Positions 8,663-17,929 are shown, counted from the first letter of the stretch. The stretch is 64,000 nucleotides of DNA from Microbacterium oxydans (GCF_000956405.1 NZ_JYIV01000029.1:62001-126000); one strand, 5' to 3'. Notes: a model not told the origin generated them from the letters alone. Numbers and translations: made by a program.

Positions 8663-10135
8663 ATGACGCTTCCCGTGCTCTCGCACACCACCGATCAGTT
8701 CCCCGGAAGCGCTGCAGACGCCGCAGTGCTCATCGTCGCCGCTCTCCCCGATTCGGCGGAGTCGCTGGCTGGCTACCCCGGCCTCGCGGATGCACTCGCC
8801 GGCGTCGGGTTCACCGGCTCGGCCGGGTCGTTCACCCGCGTGTACGTCCCCGAGGTCTCGCCATCGCCGTTCGCGGTCGTCGGTGTCGGCGCCTCGCCGG
8901 ACGCTGCGGCCGTGCGCAATGCGGCAGGCACCGCTCTGCGCTCGCTCACGGGCTTCGAGCACGTCGCGGTGGGTCTCGCCGACGGCCTCGAGTCCTTCGC
9001 CGCGGCAGCAGCCGAGGGTGCAATGCTCGGAGGACACAAGTTCGACGGCTACCGCACGGAGAAGGGCAAGGGGCGCGCCACGTCGATCACGCTGCATGCC
9101 GCACTCGATGACGACGACGCCGAGTACGCCCAGGTCGCCGGAGACGCGGTCGCGCTCATCAAGGATCTGGTGAACGTCCCCGCAGAGTGGCAGAGCCCGG
9201 AGCAGCTCGCGCAGAGCGCGGCCGACAGCGTGGCCGACCTCGACGTCACGGTCGAGATCCTCGACGAGAAGGCTCTCGCCGAGCAGGGATTCGGCGGCAT
9301 CCTCGGGGTCGGCCAGGGATCGGACCGCCCTCCGCGACTCGTCCGACTCGACTACGCCCCCGCTGACGCCTCACGGCACATCGCCCTGGTCGGCAAGGGG
9401 ATCACGTTCGACACCGGTGGCCTGTCGTTGAAGCCGGCAGCCTCGATGGTCGGCATGAAGTTCGACATGGCAGGCGCGGCGACCTCTCTCGCCGCCCTCC
9501 GCGCCATCGCCACGCTCGGCCTCCCGGTCCACGTCACCGCGTGGCTGTGCATCACCGACAACATGCCGTCCGGCCGCGCGCTCCGTCCGGGTGATGTCAT
9601 CCGCATCCTCGACGGCACCACGGTCGAGGTCCAGAACACCGACGCCGAGGGTCGACTCGTGCTCGCCGACGGTCTCGTGGCGGCGAGTCGTGAGAACCCG
9701 GACGTGATCATCGACGTGGCGACGCTCACCGGCGCCATCGTCGCCGCACTGGGACACCGGCACACCGGCGTCTTCGGCGATGTCGAGACGGTGTCGTCGT
9801 TCATGTCCGCGACCGCTCAGGTCGACGAGCCGGCGTGGCACATGCCGCTGCCGGAGTACATGGAGGAGTCGCTCGAGTCCCCCATCGCCGACCTGCAGAA
9901 CGCGAACATGGGCGACCGGATGGGCGGGGCGTCCTACGCCGGCCTCTTCCTGCGCCGCTTCGTCGGTCGCACCTCGGACGCCGATGACGCTCCGCGCATC
10001 CCCTGGGTGCACCTCGACATCGCGGGGTCCGGCGAACACGCCGGCGCCCCGTACGGCTTCACCGAGAAGGGCCCAACGGGGGCTATGGTCCGATCGATCA
10101 TCGCCTTCGCCGCAGCATCCCACACGGAGGCATGA
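8663..10135 (+). CDS. pepA: Leucyl aminopeptidase (M17 family)
   Basis: A 490-residue cytosolic metallo-aminopeptidase that removes N-terminal amino acids, completing protein turnover. The C-terminal catalytic domain carries the family signatures: GKGITFDTGGLSLKP (metal-ligand Lys and Asp), MKFDMAGAA, and NTDAEGRLVLADGL (catalytic and metal-binding Asp/Glu), followed by ATLTGAIVAALG. The poorly conserved N-terminal domain (1-170) is full length. It ends 3 bases before the lpd start, so the two are probably co-transcribed. The start follows a TAGGAT element by 6 bases. Confidence 0.95.
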   Translation: MTLPVLSHTTDQFPGSAADAAVLIVAALPDSAESLAGYPGLADALAGVGFTGSAGSFTRVYVPEVSPSPFAVVGVGASPDAAAVRNAAGTALRSLTGFEHVAVGLADGLESFAAAAAEGAMLGGHKFDGYRTEKGKGRATSITLHAALDDDDAEYAQVAGDAVALIKDLVNVPAEWQSPEQLAQSAADSVADLDVTVEILDEKALAEQGFGGILGVGQGSDRPPRLVRLDYAPADASRHIALVGKGITFDTGGLSLKPAASMVGMKFDMAGAATSLAALRAIATLGLPVHVTAWLCITDNMPSGRALRPGDVIRILDGTTVEVQNTDAEGRLVLADGLVAASRENPDVIIDVATLTGAIVAALGHRHTGVFGDVETVSSFMSATAQVDEPAWHMPLPEYMEESLESPIADLQNANMGDRMGGASYAGLFLRRFVGRTSDADDAPRIPWVHLDIAGSGEHAGAPYGFTEKGPTGAMVRSIIAFAAASHTEA

Positions 10136-10138
10136 CCT

Positions 10139-11512
10139 ATGACAACCCACACCTTCGACATCGTCGTCCTGGGCGGCGGCAGCGGCGGGTATGCCGCGGC
10201 ATTGCGAGCGAGTGAGCTCGGCAAGTCGGTCGCACTGATCGAGAAGGACAAGGTCGGCGGCACCTGCCTGCACCGCGGATGCATCCCCACCAAGGCACTC
10301 CTGCATGCCGCCGAGGTGGCCGAGCACGTGAGGGATGCGGCCTCGGTCGGAGTGCAGGCGAGCCTGGAGGGCATCGACCCCGCCGGGGTGCGCGCGTACC
10401 GCGAAGGCATCGTCGCGAAGAAGTTCAAGGGTCTCGAGGGCCTCGTCAAGGCGCGCGGGATCACCACCGTCGCCGGCCTCGGCCGTCTGAACCCCGACCG
10501 CAGCGTCAGCGTCGGCGACGACGTCTACGTGGGAGCTGACGTCGTGCTCGCGACCGGTTCGTACAGCCGCTCTCTCCCCGGCCTGGAGGTCGGCGGGCGA
10601 ATCCTCACGAGCGAGCAGGCACTCGCCCTCGACGAGATCCCGGAGCGTGTTCTGATCCTCGGCGGCGGCGTGATCGGCGTCGAGTTCGCGAGCGTGTGGC
10701 GTTCCTTCGGCTCCGAGGTCACGATCATCGAAGCACTGCCGCACCTGGTCCCGAACGAGGACATCGCCCTCAGCAAGGGCCTGGAGCGCGCGTTCCGTCG
10801 ACGCGGCATCCAGTACTCCCTCGGCGTCCGTTTCCAGGGTGCGGTGCAGGACGACACGTCCGTCACCGTGACTCTCGAAGACGGCAAGGAGTTCACGGCG
10901 GACTACCTCCTGGTGGCCGTCGGGCGCGGGCCTGTCACCGCTGACCTCGGATTCGAGGAAGCCGGTGTGACCCTCGACCGGGGTTTCGTGACAGTCGACG
11001 AGAACCTGCGCACGGGCGTACCGGGCCTGTGGGCGGTCGGAGACATCGTGCCAGGGCTGCAGCTCGCACACCGCGGATTCCAGCAGGGCATCGCCGTCGC
11101 CGAGCGCATCGCCGGTTTGTCGCCGGTGAACATCCCCGACTCGCAGATCCCCAAGGTCACGTACTCGAGCCCGGAGGTCGCGTCGGTCGGCGTGACCGAA
11201 GAGGCAGCGGTCAGCGCGCACGGCGCCGACTCGGTCATCGCCTACGAGTACAACCTGGCCGGCAACGGCAAGAGCGAGATCATCGGAACAGCTGGACTCG
11301 TGAAGGTGGTCCGCCTCAAGGACGGCCCCGTCATCGGTGTCCACCTGCTCGGCGACCGCGTCGGCGAGCTCATCACGGAGGGGCAGCTCGCCGTCGCCTG
11401 GGAGGCACACCCCGAGGACATCGCCCCCCTGATCCACGCCCATCCGACCCAGAGCGAGGCCCTCGGGGAAGCCTTCCTCGCCCTGGCCGGCAAGCCCCTG
11501 CACGCCCTCTGA
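10139..11512 (+). CDS. lpdA: Dihydrolipoyl dehydrogenase (E3)
   Basis: A 457-residue FAD enzyme that reoxidizes dihydrolipoyl groups with NAD+ for the 2-oxoacid dehydrogenase complexes. It has the FAD-binding GGGSGGYAAALRA, the redox disulfide GGTCLHRGCIPTK, the NAD-binding GGGVIGVEFAS at about residues 178-188, VAVGRGP, the second FAD motif GLWAVGDIV, and the C-terminal interface helix with HAHPTQSEALGEA (His-Glu pair). It lies between pepA and the E2 gene. The E2 gene has its own promoter in the 67-base gap, so E2 and E3 can be expressed together or apart. Confidence 0.97.
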   Translation: MTTHTFDIVVLGGGSGGYAAALRASELGKSVALIEKDKVGGTCLHRGCIPTKALLHAAEVAEHVRDAASVGVQASLEGIDPAGVRAYREGIVAKKFKGLEGLVKARGITTVAGLGRLNPDRSVSVGDDVYVGADVVLATGSYSRSLPGLEVGGRILTSEQALALDEIPERVLILGGGVIGVEFASVWRSFGSEVTIIEALPHLVPNEDIALSKGLERAFRRRGIQYSLGVRFQGAVQDDTSVTVTLEDGKEFTADYLLVAVGRGPVTADLGFEEAGVTLDRGFVTVDENLRTGVPGLWAVGDIVPGLQLAHRGFQQGIAVAERIAGLSPVNIPDSQIPKVTYSSPEVASVGVTEEAAVSAHGADSVIAYEYNLAGNGKSEIIGTAGLVKVVRLKDGPVIGVHLLGDRVGELITEGQLAVAWEAHPEDIAPLIHAHPTQSEALGEAFLALAGKPLHAL

Positions 11513-11535
11513 GCACCAACCGGTGCCCGAGTCAC

Positions 11536-11541
11536 TAAGCT
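11536..11541 (+). promoter_or_regulatory. Candidate -10 element for the E2 gene
   Basis: TAAGCT in the gap between lpdA and the E2 gene, 38 bases before ATG 11580; AAGGAG precedes the start as ribosome binding site. Confidence 0.45.
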
Positions 11542-11579
11542 AGACAAGCGTCATACAACTTCTTGAAGGAGACTCAGTC

Positions 11580-13367
11580 ATGAGCACATCCGTCGTCCTC
11601 CCCGCTCTCGGCGAGAGCGTCACAGAGGGTACGGTCACCCGCTGGCTCAAGCAGGTGGGAGACACCGTGCAGGCGGACGAGGGCCTGCTCGAGATCTCGA
11701 CCGACAAGGTCGATACCGAGATCCCCTCCCCCGTCAGCGGCGTGATCGAAGAGATCCTCGTGGCCGAGGACGAGACCGTCGAGGTCGGCGCGCTCCTCGC
11801 GCGCATCGGCGACGGCAGCGAAGCGGCTCCGGCCGCAGACGCGCCCGCAGCTGCGGCTCCCGCCGCCGAGTCCGCACCCGCCGAGGCCGCACCCGCCGAG
11901 GCCGCACCCGCCGAGGCCGCACCCGCCGATGCCGCCGATGCCGCCCCTGCCGCACCGGCACCGGCTGCCGAAGCACCGGCGCCTGCCGCCGAGGCCGCAC
12001 CCGCTGGCGACGCCACCGACATCGTTCTCCCCGAGCTGGGCGAGAGCGTCACGGAGGGCACCGTCACGCGTTGGCTCAAGCAGGTCGGTGACAGCATCGC
12101 CGTCGACGAGGCTCTGCTGGAGATCTCCACCGACAAGGTCGACACCGAGATCCCGTCGCCGGTCGCCGGCGTACTCCAGGAGATCGTGGCGGGCGAGGAC
12201 GAGACGGTCGCCGTCGGCGCCGTGCTCGCACGCGTCGGCTCCGGCGCTGCTCCCGCCGCAGAGGCTCCGGCCGCTGCACCCGCAGCCGAAGCCCCGGCCG
12301 CACCCACGCCTGAAGCACCGGCCGCCCCTGCCGCACCCGAAGCACCGGCTGCCGCGCCTGCACCCGCAGCTCCCGCTGCGCCGGCCCCTGCCGCTCCCCC
12401 GGCACCTGCTGCCGCACCGGCTGCCACGCCCGCCGCACCCAAGCTCGCACTCCCGACGGAGAACGACAACCTCTACGTGACGCCGCTGGTGCGTCGCCTC
12501 GCCTCGCAGCAGGGAGTCGACCTGGCTTCCGTCACCGGAACCGGTGTCGGCGGCCGAATCCGCAAGGAGGACGTCCTGAAGGCAGCGGAGACGGCGACGG
12601 CTGCGCCCGCTGCCGCGGCCCCTGCCGCTCCGGCGCCGCTCGAGGTCTCGCCGCTGCGCGGCACCACGCAGCCGATGTCGCGTCTGCGCAAGGTCCTCGC
12701 GAAGCGTGCCGTCGAGTCGATGCAGCAGACGGCCCAGTTGACCACGGTCGTCGAGGTCGATGTCACCGCGCTGGCCGACTACCGCGACAGCGTGAAGGCT
12801 TCGTTCCTCGAGAAGACGGGCGACAAGCTCTCCTTCCTGCCGTTCTTCGCGCTCGCGACCGCGGAAGCCCTGCAGGCTTTCCCGATCGTGAACGCGACCG
12901 TCGACGGGGAGAACATCGTCTACCCCGCCAGCGAGAACGTCTCGATCGCCGTCGACACCGAGCGTGGCCTTCTCACGCCGGTACTGCGCGACGCCGCCTC
13001 GAAGAACATCGCGCAGATCGCGCACGAGATCGCCGATCTCGCCGCTCGGACCCGCGACAACAAGCTGAAGCCCGATGAGCTGGCCGGCGGAACGTTCACG
13101 CTGACCAACACGGGTTCGCGTGGTGCGCTGTTCGACACGCCTGTGGTCTTCCTCCCGCAGTCGGCGATCCTGGGTACCGGTACCGTCGTCAAGCGCCCCG
13201 GACTCGTGAAGGTCGGCGGTGCAGATGCGATCGCTGTCCGTTCCTACGTGTACCTCGCGCTCTCCTACGATCACCGGATCATCGACGGCGCTGACGCGGC
13301 ACGCTTCCTGGGCGCCGTGAAGGCCCGCCTCGAGGCCGCGCAGTTCGCCGCTCAGCTCGGAGCCTGA
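11580..13367 (+). CDS. sucB: 2-oxoacid dehydrogenase E2 component, double lipoyl domain dihydrolipoyl acyltransferase
   Basis: A 595-residue E2 core enzyme. Two lipoyl domains (about 1-77 and 143-220) each carry the lipoylated-lysine motif [13 protein letters not shown]. Long Ala/Pro-rich flexible linkers follow each. The peripheral-subunit-binding domain is [18 protein letters not shown] to GRIRKEDVL (about 300-335). The catalytic domain ends with the active-site [15 protein letters not shown]. Automated annotation usually says succinyltransferase, but in actinobacteria this protein often serves as acetyltransferase E2 (AceF/DlaT) for pyruvate dehydrogenase, which would fit the homodimeric aceE at 38.4 kb. 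The first linker is encoded by 15-bp DNA repeats near 11878-11925. Confidence 0.93.
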   Translation: MSTSVVLPALGESVTEGTVTRWLKQVGDTVQADEGLLEISTDKVDTEIPSPVSGVIEEILVAEDETVEVGALLARIGDGSEAAPAADAPAAAAPAAESAPAEAAPAEAAPAEAAPADAADAAPAAPAPAAEAPAPAAEAAPAGDATDIVLPELGESVTEGTVTRWLKQVGDSIAVDEALLEISTDKVDTEIPSPVAGVLQEIVAGEDETVAVGAVLARVGSGAAPAAEAPAAAPAAEAPAAPTPEAPAAPAAPEAPAAAPAPAAPAAPAPAAPPAPAAAPAATPAAPKLALPTENDNLYVTPLVRRLASQQGVDLASVTGTGVGGRIRKEDVLKAAETATAAPAAAAPAAPAPLEVSPLRGTTQPMSRLRKVLAKRAVESMQQTAQLTTVVEVDVTALADYRDSVKASFLEKTGDKLSFLPFFALATAEALQAFPIVNATVDGENIVYPASENVSIAVDTERGLLTPVLRDAASKNIAQIAHEIADLAARTRDNKLKPDELAGGTFTLTNTGSRGALFDTPVVFLPQSAILGTGTVVKRPGLVKVGGADAIAVRSYVYLALSYDHRIIDGADAARFLGAVKARLEAAQFAAQLGA

Positions 13368-13377
13368 GCGACAAGAG

Positions 13378-14841
13378 TCATCCTGGCTGGTCCGCGACGT
13401 CATACACGTCGCGGACCAGCCATTTCTCGTCTATGCGGAGGAGGACGACGATGATCTCGTCCGAGGAAGCGTCGTCGGTCACCCCGGCATCGCTCGCAGG
13501 CGCCGCCGGCAGCCGCGTGACCGCTACGTCACCATAGGCATCGACCAACTCGGGCGTCGACGAGACCTGAGACCTCGCGCTGAGCCTGTCGACGACCCCC
13601 TCAGCGCCGCCGGTCACCGCAGTCGCGCACGCGGTGTCCCCCTGTGCGTCGCACTCCGCGATGAGCTGCAGGAGCGAGGTCAGTGCGGAGACAGGATCCT
13701 CATCTGCCGGCGACCCGGGAGCAGAGATCGCGCTCTCCGCGACGTCTGTCGCGCGCGCCGTCGGCGTGGGCGACACCTCCGGCACGCTTGGCGAAGGCCG
13801 TGTCTCGACGTTGCTCGACGCACCCTGGGCGCTGGTCCTCGACGACTCACCCGCGGGCAGGAGCATCCCTCCTGCGACGACGACCGCTGCGGCACCTCCC
13901 GCCATCGCGAGGGCACCGGGGCGGACCCTCGCACGAACCGCCGATCGCGCGACGCCACTGCTCGGCCGTGCTGCTCGGACATCGCGGTTCTGCGACCGGC
14001 GGTCGACTCGCGCACGCAGCTCGGCGATCGCTGTCTGCATCACCTCGACGGTCGCCCCGAACACACGGGGACGAGCTGCCTCGCGAGGGCGTACCCGGTC
14101 CGCGCGCAGACGCGGCCCCGGCTCGTGAGCGCCGGCATCGTGGAGGCCCACGACCCGAGCGACGCGGCGCACGGGCTCCGGTTCCTGGAAGTCTCGTCCG
14201 AGGGGCTGAGGGGCGGCGACATCGAGCATCGTCGCCTCCCAGGCTTCCGTGAGCTTGCGAGGTAGGCGCGGCTGAGCGAGCGTCTTCCTCAGGCCGTCTC
14301 CCACGGTCGACAAGGCACGACGAAGCACTTTGTCCGTACTCTGTTCGCCCAGCAGCTCGAGGGCCTCCATCACTGCCGCCCTGGCGTCGGCTCCCTCCCC
14401 GAGCACGATGACAGGGCGCCCGCCATCCGTGAGCCACCATGTCCCGGTGCGAACGCCATCGACGCCCTCGCCCAACTCGTCGAGACCGCGCAGAAGGCTC
14501 ACGACGAGCGTGCTGGTCTCCCCTGGCGTGATGGTCGCTCCCGCGGCTGCCCGGCGCTCCAGGTAGCCGAGTACCCGATCGGTGCACCAGGGAACCAGAG
14601 CGTCGTGTCCGCCCCGACGACGGCTGACATCCACAGGCGCCGCGATGTGCTCCGCGCCCGCGTACCGCCATCCCGCCCATCCGCCGAGGCTCGCCGCATC
14701 CACCCGCACGAGCACCTCGTCACCGTGGGTCACGAGCGACCCCGAGAACGGCCCCTCTGTGGGATCGAGCGTCCTCACCACACGGTGCGCCCCGGGCACG
14801 AGTGGCGCGCCCCGACCCTCGTCGATAGCGATGTCTTCCAT
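13378..14841 (-). CDS. Single-pass membrane protein of unknown function, possibly degenerate kinase-like
   Basis: A 487-residue protein. Residues 1-300 are cytoplasmic-looking; the opening (PGAHRVVRTLDP, GDEVLVRVDAASLGG) and the helical middle loosely recall a shrunken protein-kinase fold with no catalytic HRD or DFG. One transmembrane helix lies at about 309-329 (LAMAGGAAAVVVAGGMLL). A Ser/Thr/Pro-rich spacer to about 375 leads to an exported domain of about 110 residues ending IDEKWLVRDVYDVADQPG. I do not recognise a named family. The last codons coincide with a perfect inverted repeat that also terminates the convergent E2 gene. Confidence 0.75.
   Translation of the reverse strand: MEDIAIDEGRGAPLVPGAHRVVRTLDPTEGPFSGSLVTHGDEVLVRVDAASLGGWAGWRYAGAEHIAAPVDVSRRRGGHDALVPWCTDRVLGYLERRAAAGATITPGETSTLVVSLLRGLDELGEGVDGVRTGTWWLTDGGRPVIVLGEGADARAAVMEALELLGEQSTDKVLRRALSTVGDGLRKTLAQPRLPRKLTEAWEATMLDVAAPQPLGRDFQEPEPVRRVARVVGLHDAGAHEPGPRLRADRVRPREAARPRVFGATVEVMQTAIAELRARVDRRSQNRDVRAARPSSGVARSAVRARVRPGALAMAGGAAAVVVAGGMLLPAGESSRTSAQGASSNVETRPSPSVPEVSPTPTARATDVAESAISAPGSPADEDPVSALTSLLQLIAECDAQGDTACATAVTGGAEGVVDRLSARSQVSSTPELVDAYGDVAVTRLPAAPASDAGVTDDASSDEIIVVLLRIDEKWLVRDVYDVADQPG
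13385..13421. terminator. Terminator hairpin inside the 3' end of the membrane-protein gene
   Basis: A perfect 16-bp stem (GGCTGGTCCGCGACGT) with loop CATAC. It starts 17 bases after the E2 stop codon and lies within the last codons of the convergent gene, so it doubles as terminator and coding sequence. Confidence 0.75.
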
Positions 14842-14990
14842 TCCCCCATCCCATCGCGGAGATCATGCCCGCGGTCGCGTGTGGCGGCCGTCGGGACGGA
14901 TCTCGTTCGGAGCCGTGGAAGTGCAGGAGAAGTGGAACCCATCCGCTCCGCTCCGCGCGAACGCCGACATCACGGGGTCGTCAGACTCGG

Positions 14991-14996
14991 TAGGCT
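14991..14996 (+). promoter_or_regulatory. Leaderless-type -10 for the DUF4191 gene
   Basis: TAGGCT, 7 bases before ATG 15004. Confidence 0.6.
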
Positions 14997-15003
14997 GGTC
15001 CTC

Positions 15004-15714
15004 ATGGCAAAGCGTGCTCCTGAACCCGAAAAGCGTCCTGGGTTCTTCTCCCAGATCAAGTCCCTCTTCCGGTTCACACGTGAGGCATACTCCTGGCTGC
15101 CATGGGCGCAGGCCGCGATCCTCATCGGCGGTGTGCTGCTCGGGCTGGTCGCGGGTTACCTGATCCCTCCCTTCCAGGTGTGGACGCTCGTCCTGTGGGG
15201 CATCACGGGTCTGATGCTCGGCATCCTCGGCGCACTGTTCCTGATGACGCGGCTCTCGACTTCCGCCATGTACAGCAAGATCGACGGCATGCCCGGTGCG
15301 ACGGGGCACGTGCTGAGCACCAGCTTGGGCCGCAGCTGGCAGGCATCGGAGACGCCCGTCGGCATCAACCCGAAGACGCAGGAAGCGGTCTACCGCACTA
15401 TCGGACGCGGTGGCATCGTCATCGTCGGCGAAGGAGCTCGCGGACGGCTGACCCGCCTCGTCAACGAGGAGCGCAGCAAGGCCCAGCGCGTCGCACACGG
15501 CGTCCCGGTCACTGTGCTGTACGTCGGGCACGGTGACGACGAGGTGACCATCGCCGACCTCTCGAAGACGATCAAGAAGCTCCCGAAGGCGATCGACAAG
15601 GCCACGATGGCCGCGGTCATCCGCCGCGTCGACTCGGTGTCGCAGTCGCTTTCGTCGCTGCCGATCCCGAAGGGCATCGACCCGACGAAGGTGCGCTCTC
15701 AGCGTCCGCGCTGA
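15004..15714 (+). CDS. DUF4191 domain membrane protein
   Basis: A 236-residue protein of the actinobacterial DUF4191 family, function unknown. A basic N terminus is followed by two transmembrane helices (about 33-54 and 58-81), then a soluble domain with GRSWQASETPVGINPKTQEAVY and GRGGIVIVGEGARGR and a lysine-rich end. In many actinobacteria this gene lies near lipoyl synthesis and E2 genes and glnA, as it does here (E2 upstream, glnA downstream). The chosen ATG is the one directly after a TAGGCT box; longer upstream frames have no support. Confidence 0.88.
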   Translation: MAKRAPEPEKRPGFFSQIKSLFRFTREAYSWLPWAQAAILIGGVLLGLVAGYLIPPFQVWTLVLWGITGLMLGILGALFLMTRLSTSAMYSKIDGMPGATGHVLSTSLGRSWQASETPVGINPKTQEAVYRTIGRGGIVIVGEGARGRLTRLVNEERSKAQRVAHGVPVTVLYVGHGDDEVTIADLSKTIKKLPKAIDKATMAAVIRRVDSVSQSLSSLPIPKGIDPTKVRSQRPR

Positions 15715-15735
15715 TCGTACGCACCGCACGAGCCC

Positions 15736-15773
15736 AGAGCGCGGCCGTCCTCCTGTGAGGACGGCCGCGCTCT
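15736..15773. terminator. Bidirectional terminator
   Basis: A 17-bp perfect stem (AGAGCGCGGCCGTCCTC) with loop CTGT, between the stops of the convergent DUF4191 and RimK genes, followed by TTT on the plus strand. Confidence 0.88.
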
Positions 15774-15774
15774 T

Positions 15775-16962
15775 TCATTCGGAGAGCGGCTGCCGAGGCA
15801 GACGACGGACCTTCGCACGACGGCGTCGACGTTCCGGGACCATCGAGCGCATCTCGTCGAGCTTGCCGAAGCAGAACAGTCGATCATCGGCCTCGAGCAC
15901 GACATGCTTGCGCGGGTTCGGGATCACGCTGACTCCCCGGTGCAGCGTGAGGACCGTGATGTCCCTCTCCCACAGCCCCGCTTCGCCCAGCGTCTTCCCC
16001 ACCAGATCGACCGCTCCGTGCACCATGAGCTCGGCGACGCCATAGCCCGTGGAGACCGTGAGACGCTGTCGCACGTCGATCTCCGGGAAAGCGACCTGCC
16101 CGGCGATGTAGTCGATGATGGCACCGGCGACGTCGAGCTTCGTCGCCGTCTCGATGCCCTGGAGTCCGGGCGAGGAGTTGACCTCCATCACGAGCGGACC
16201 GTCTTCGCCCTCGAGCATGTCGACACCAGCGACCCGCAGGCCCATGATCTGCGCAGAGCGCACCGCCGCGCGCTCGTAGACAGGATCGAGTTCGACCGCC
16301 TCGACGGAACCTCCGCGATGCACGTTCGATCGGAACTCATCGCCGGCCGCCGAGCGTCGCATCGCGGCGACGACGCGGTCGCCGACGACCAGCGCTCTGA
16401 TGTCACGCCCGCGGCTCTCCGCGATGAACTTCTGGATCAGCACGTTCTGCTTGGTCGAGTGCAGGGTCTCGATGATCGCCTCGGCGACCTTCACCTGCGG
16501 GGCCAGGATCACTCCGATCCCCTGTGTGCCCTCGAGAAGCTTGATGACGACCGGGGCTCCCCCGACCCGCTCGATCGCCGGTCGCACATCCGCGCGGTTG
16601 CGCACGAAGGCCGTCGGCGGCATCGCGATGTTGTGGCGCGAGAGGATCTGGTTCGCTCGCAGCTTGTCGCGCGCGCTCGAGATCCCGTTGGCGGTGTTCG
16701 GGGTGTAGACGTCCATCTGCTCGAACTGACGCACGACGGCCGTGCCGAAGTACGTGATCGAGTTGCCGATACGAGGAAGGATCGCGTCGTAGTCGCTGAG
16801 CTGTCGCCCCCGGTAATGCAGGTCGGGCTCGTCGGCCGTGAGGTCGATGGCGAAGCGCAGCGTGTTGAGCACCTTGACGTTGTGCCCTCGCTGGAGCGCG
16901 GCTGCACGCAGACGCTGGGTGGAGTACGCCTGCGGCGCGCGGGAGAGCACTGCGATCTTCAC
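15775..16962 (-). CDS. rimK: RimK-type alpha-L-glutamate ligase with C-terminal TrkA-C (RCK_C)-like domain
   Basis: A 395-residue ATP-grasp ligase. Residues 1-290 match RimK: KIAVLSRAPQAYSTQRL, NGISSARDKLRANQIL, VVIKLLEGTQGIGV (nucleotide loop), LIQKFIAESRGRDIRA and the metal site EVNSSPGLQGIE. In E. coli RimK adds glutamates to ribosomal protein S6. The last ~90 residues (VSTGYGVAELMV, VGKTLGEAGLWERDITVLTL, DDRLFCFGKLDEM) look like an RCK_C ligand-sensing domain, which is not in E. coli RimK. The GTG start lies only 21-30 bases from the start of the divergent RimB-like protease, so the two are probably regulated together. The actual modification target here is unknown. Confidence 0.88.
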   Translation of the reverse strand: MKIAVLSRAPQAYSTQRLRAAALQRGHNVKVLNTLRFAIDLTADEPDLHYRGRQLSDYDAILPRIGNSITYFGTAVVRQFEQMDVYTPNTANGISSARDKLRANQILSRHNIAMPPTAFVRNRADVRPAIERVGGAPVVIKLLEGTQGIGVILAPQVKVAEAIIETLHSTKQNVLIQKFIAESRGRDIRALVVGDRVVAAMRRSAAGDEFRSNVHRGGSVEAVELDPVYERAAVRSAQIMGLRVAGVDMLEGEDGPLVMEVNSSPGLQGIETATKLDVAGAIIDYIAGQVAFPEIDVRQRLTVSTGYGVAELMVHGAVDLVGKTLGEAGLWERDITVLTLHRGVSVIPNPRKHVVLEADDRLFCFGKLDEMRSMVPERRRRRAKVRRLPRQPLSE

Positions 16963-16983
16963 GGGGGGATTTTTCCTGCCAGG

Positions 16984-17475
16984 ATGTATCAGGTGAGTAG
17001 GACTACCCCCCATTCAAACACCCTTACGGGGTGGCGAGAATGGGTGAGCCTGCCCGATCTCGGGGTGGACTGGCTGAAAGCCAAGATCGACACGGGCGCG
17101 CGCACCTCATCGCTGCACGCTTTCGACATCGTGGAGTTCGAGCAGGACGACGAACCCTGGGTCCGTTTCAAGGTGAAACCCTGGCAGGACAGCCAAGAGG
17201 ACGCGGTCGTGGTCGAGTGCCCGATCCACGACCGTCGTGCCGTGCGGAGCTCGTCAGGGCATGCCCAGGAGCGGCTCGTGGTCGAGCTTCTGATCCGGCT
17301 CGTGGATCGCGAAGTGCTCGCGGAGGTCACGCTGAGCAACCGTGACGAGATGGGCTTCCGGATGCTCATCGGGCGTGAAGCCCTGCGCCGCGGCTACATC
17401 GTCGACCCCGCCCGTTCCTTCCTCGGTGGAAGAGCGCCGCGCGAAGCCCGTCGGCGCAACCGCGGTCGGGACTGA
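16984..17475 (+). CDS. RimB-like retropepsin-fold protease (ATP-dependent zinc protease family)
   Basis: A protein of 163 residues from ATG 16984, or 160 from GTG 16993; the GTG is 7 bases after CAGGAT and may be the true leaderless start. It belongs to the family usually annotated ATP-dependent zinc protease, a retropepsin-like fold: GWREWVSLPDLG, then the catalytic AKIDTGARTSSLHA, RSSSGHAQERLV and a C-terminal GFRMLIGREALRRGYIVDP. In pseudomonads the related RimB is encoded with RimK and trims the glutamate tail that RimK adds. Placement head-to-head with rimK supports that add/remove pairing. Confidence 0.85.
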   Translation: MYQVSRTTPHSNTLTGWREWVSLPDLGVDWLKAKIDTGARTSSLHAFDIVEFEQDDEPWVRFKVKPWQDSQEDAVVVECPIHDRRAVRSSSGHAQERLVVELLIRLVDREVLAEVTLSNRDEMGFRMLIGREALRRGYIVDPARSFLGGRAPREARRRNRGRD

Positions 17476-17494
17476 CTCCGTCCGGGCGCCAGCG

Positions 17495-17923
17495 TCAGGT
17501 GCGGATCAGAACCGTGCCGACGGCCTTGTCGTGCAGGCCTCGCTGATCGGCATCCCAGATCACGGCGGGCACGACGACCACGAGCAGGAGAGTGCGGACG
17601 ATCGGGCGCCACAGCCCGACCCAGCTCCCGTCGAGACGGGCGACACGCATGCCGAGGATGCGGTGCCCCGGGCTGCCGCCTGCGGTCGGGATGAAGACGA
17701 TCTGCAGCACGGCGAACACCAGCATCGGGGCGAACTGGGTCAGACCCGCTTCCGTCGGCAGGGCGAACTGATTGAACCCGAGGAAACCGGTGGCGATGAT
17801 CGTCGCCGCCGTGTAGTCGATCAGGAGCGCGCCGATCCGGCGGCCGGGACGGGCGATGCTCCCCGAACCGGATTCGGGGAGTCCGAGTCGTTCACCGGGG
17901 TACGCGTTCACTGCATCCGTCAC
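17495..17923 (-). CDS. RDD family membrane protein
   Basis: A 142-residue membrane protein. The family signature is visible: the Arg of PGRRIGALLIDY in the first helix and the Asp-rich end WDADQRGLHDKAVGTVLI. Three transmembrane helices lie at about 30-48, 64-82 and 107-123, with GGSPGHRILGMRV in the loop between helices 2 and 3. RDD proteins occur next to glnA in many actinobacteria, as here; their role is unknown, with transport proposed for some. The GTG start is 6 bases after TAGGCT. Confidence 0.9.
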   Translation of the reverse strand: MTDAVNAYPGERLGLPESGSGSIARPGRRIGALLIDYTAATIIATGFLGFNQFALPTEAGLTQFAPMLVFAVLQIVFIPTAGGSPGHRILGMRVARLDGSWVGLWRPIVRTLLLVVVVPAVIWDADQRGLHDKAVGTVLIRT

Positions 17924-17929
17924 TCCCCC

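Noticed and set aside
11878..11925. 15-bp repeats in the E2 linker as a mobile or regulatory repeat
   Set aside because: They are in frame and encode the Ala/Pro/Glu linker typical of lipoyl proteins.
9371..13403. Long minus-strand frames opposite pepA/lpdA and the E2 gene
   Set aside because: Same antisense effect; the plus-strand proteins carry complete catalytic motifs.
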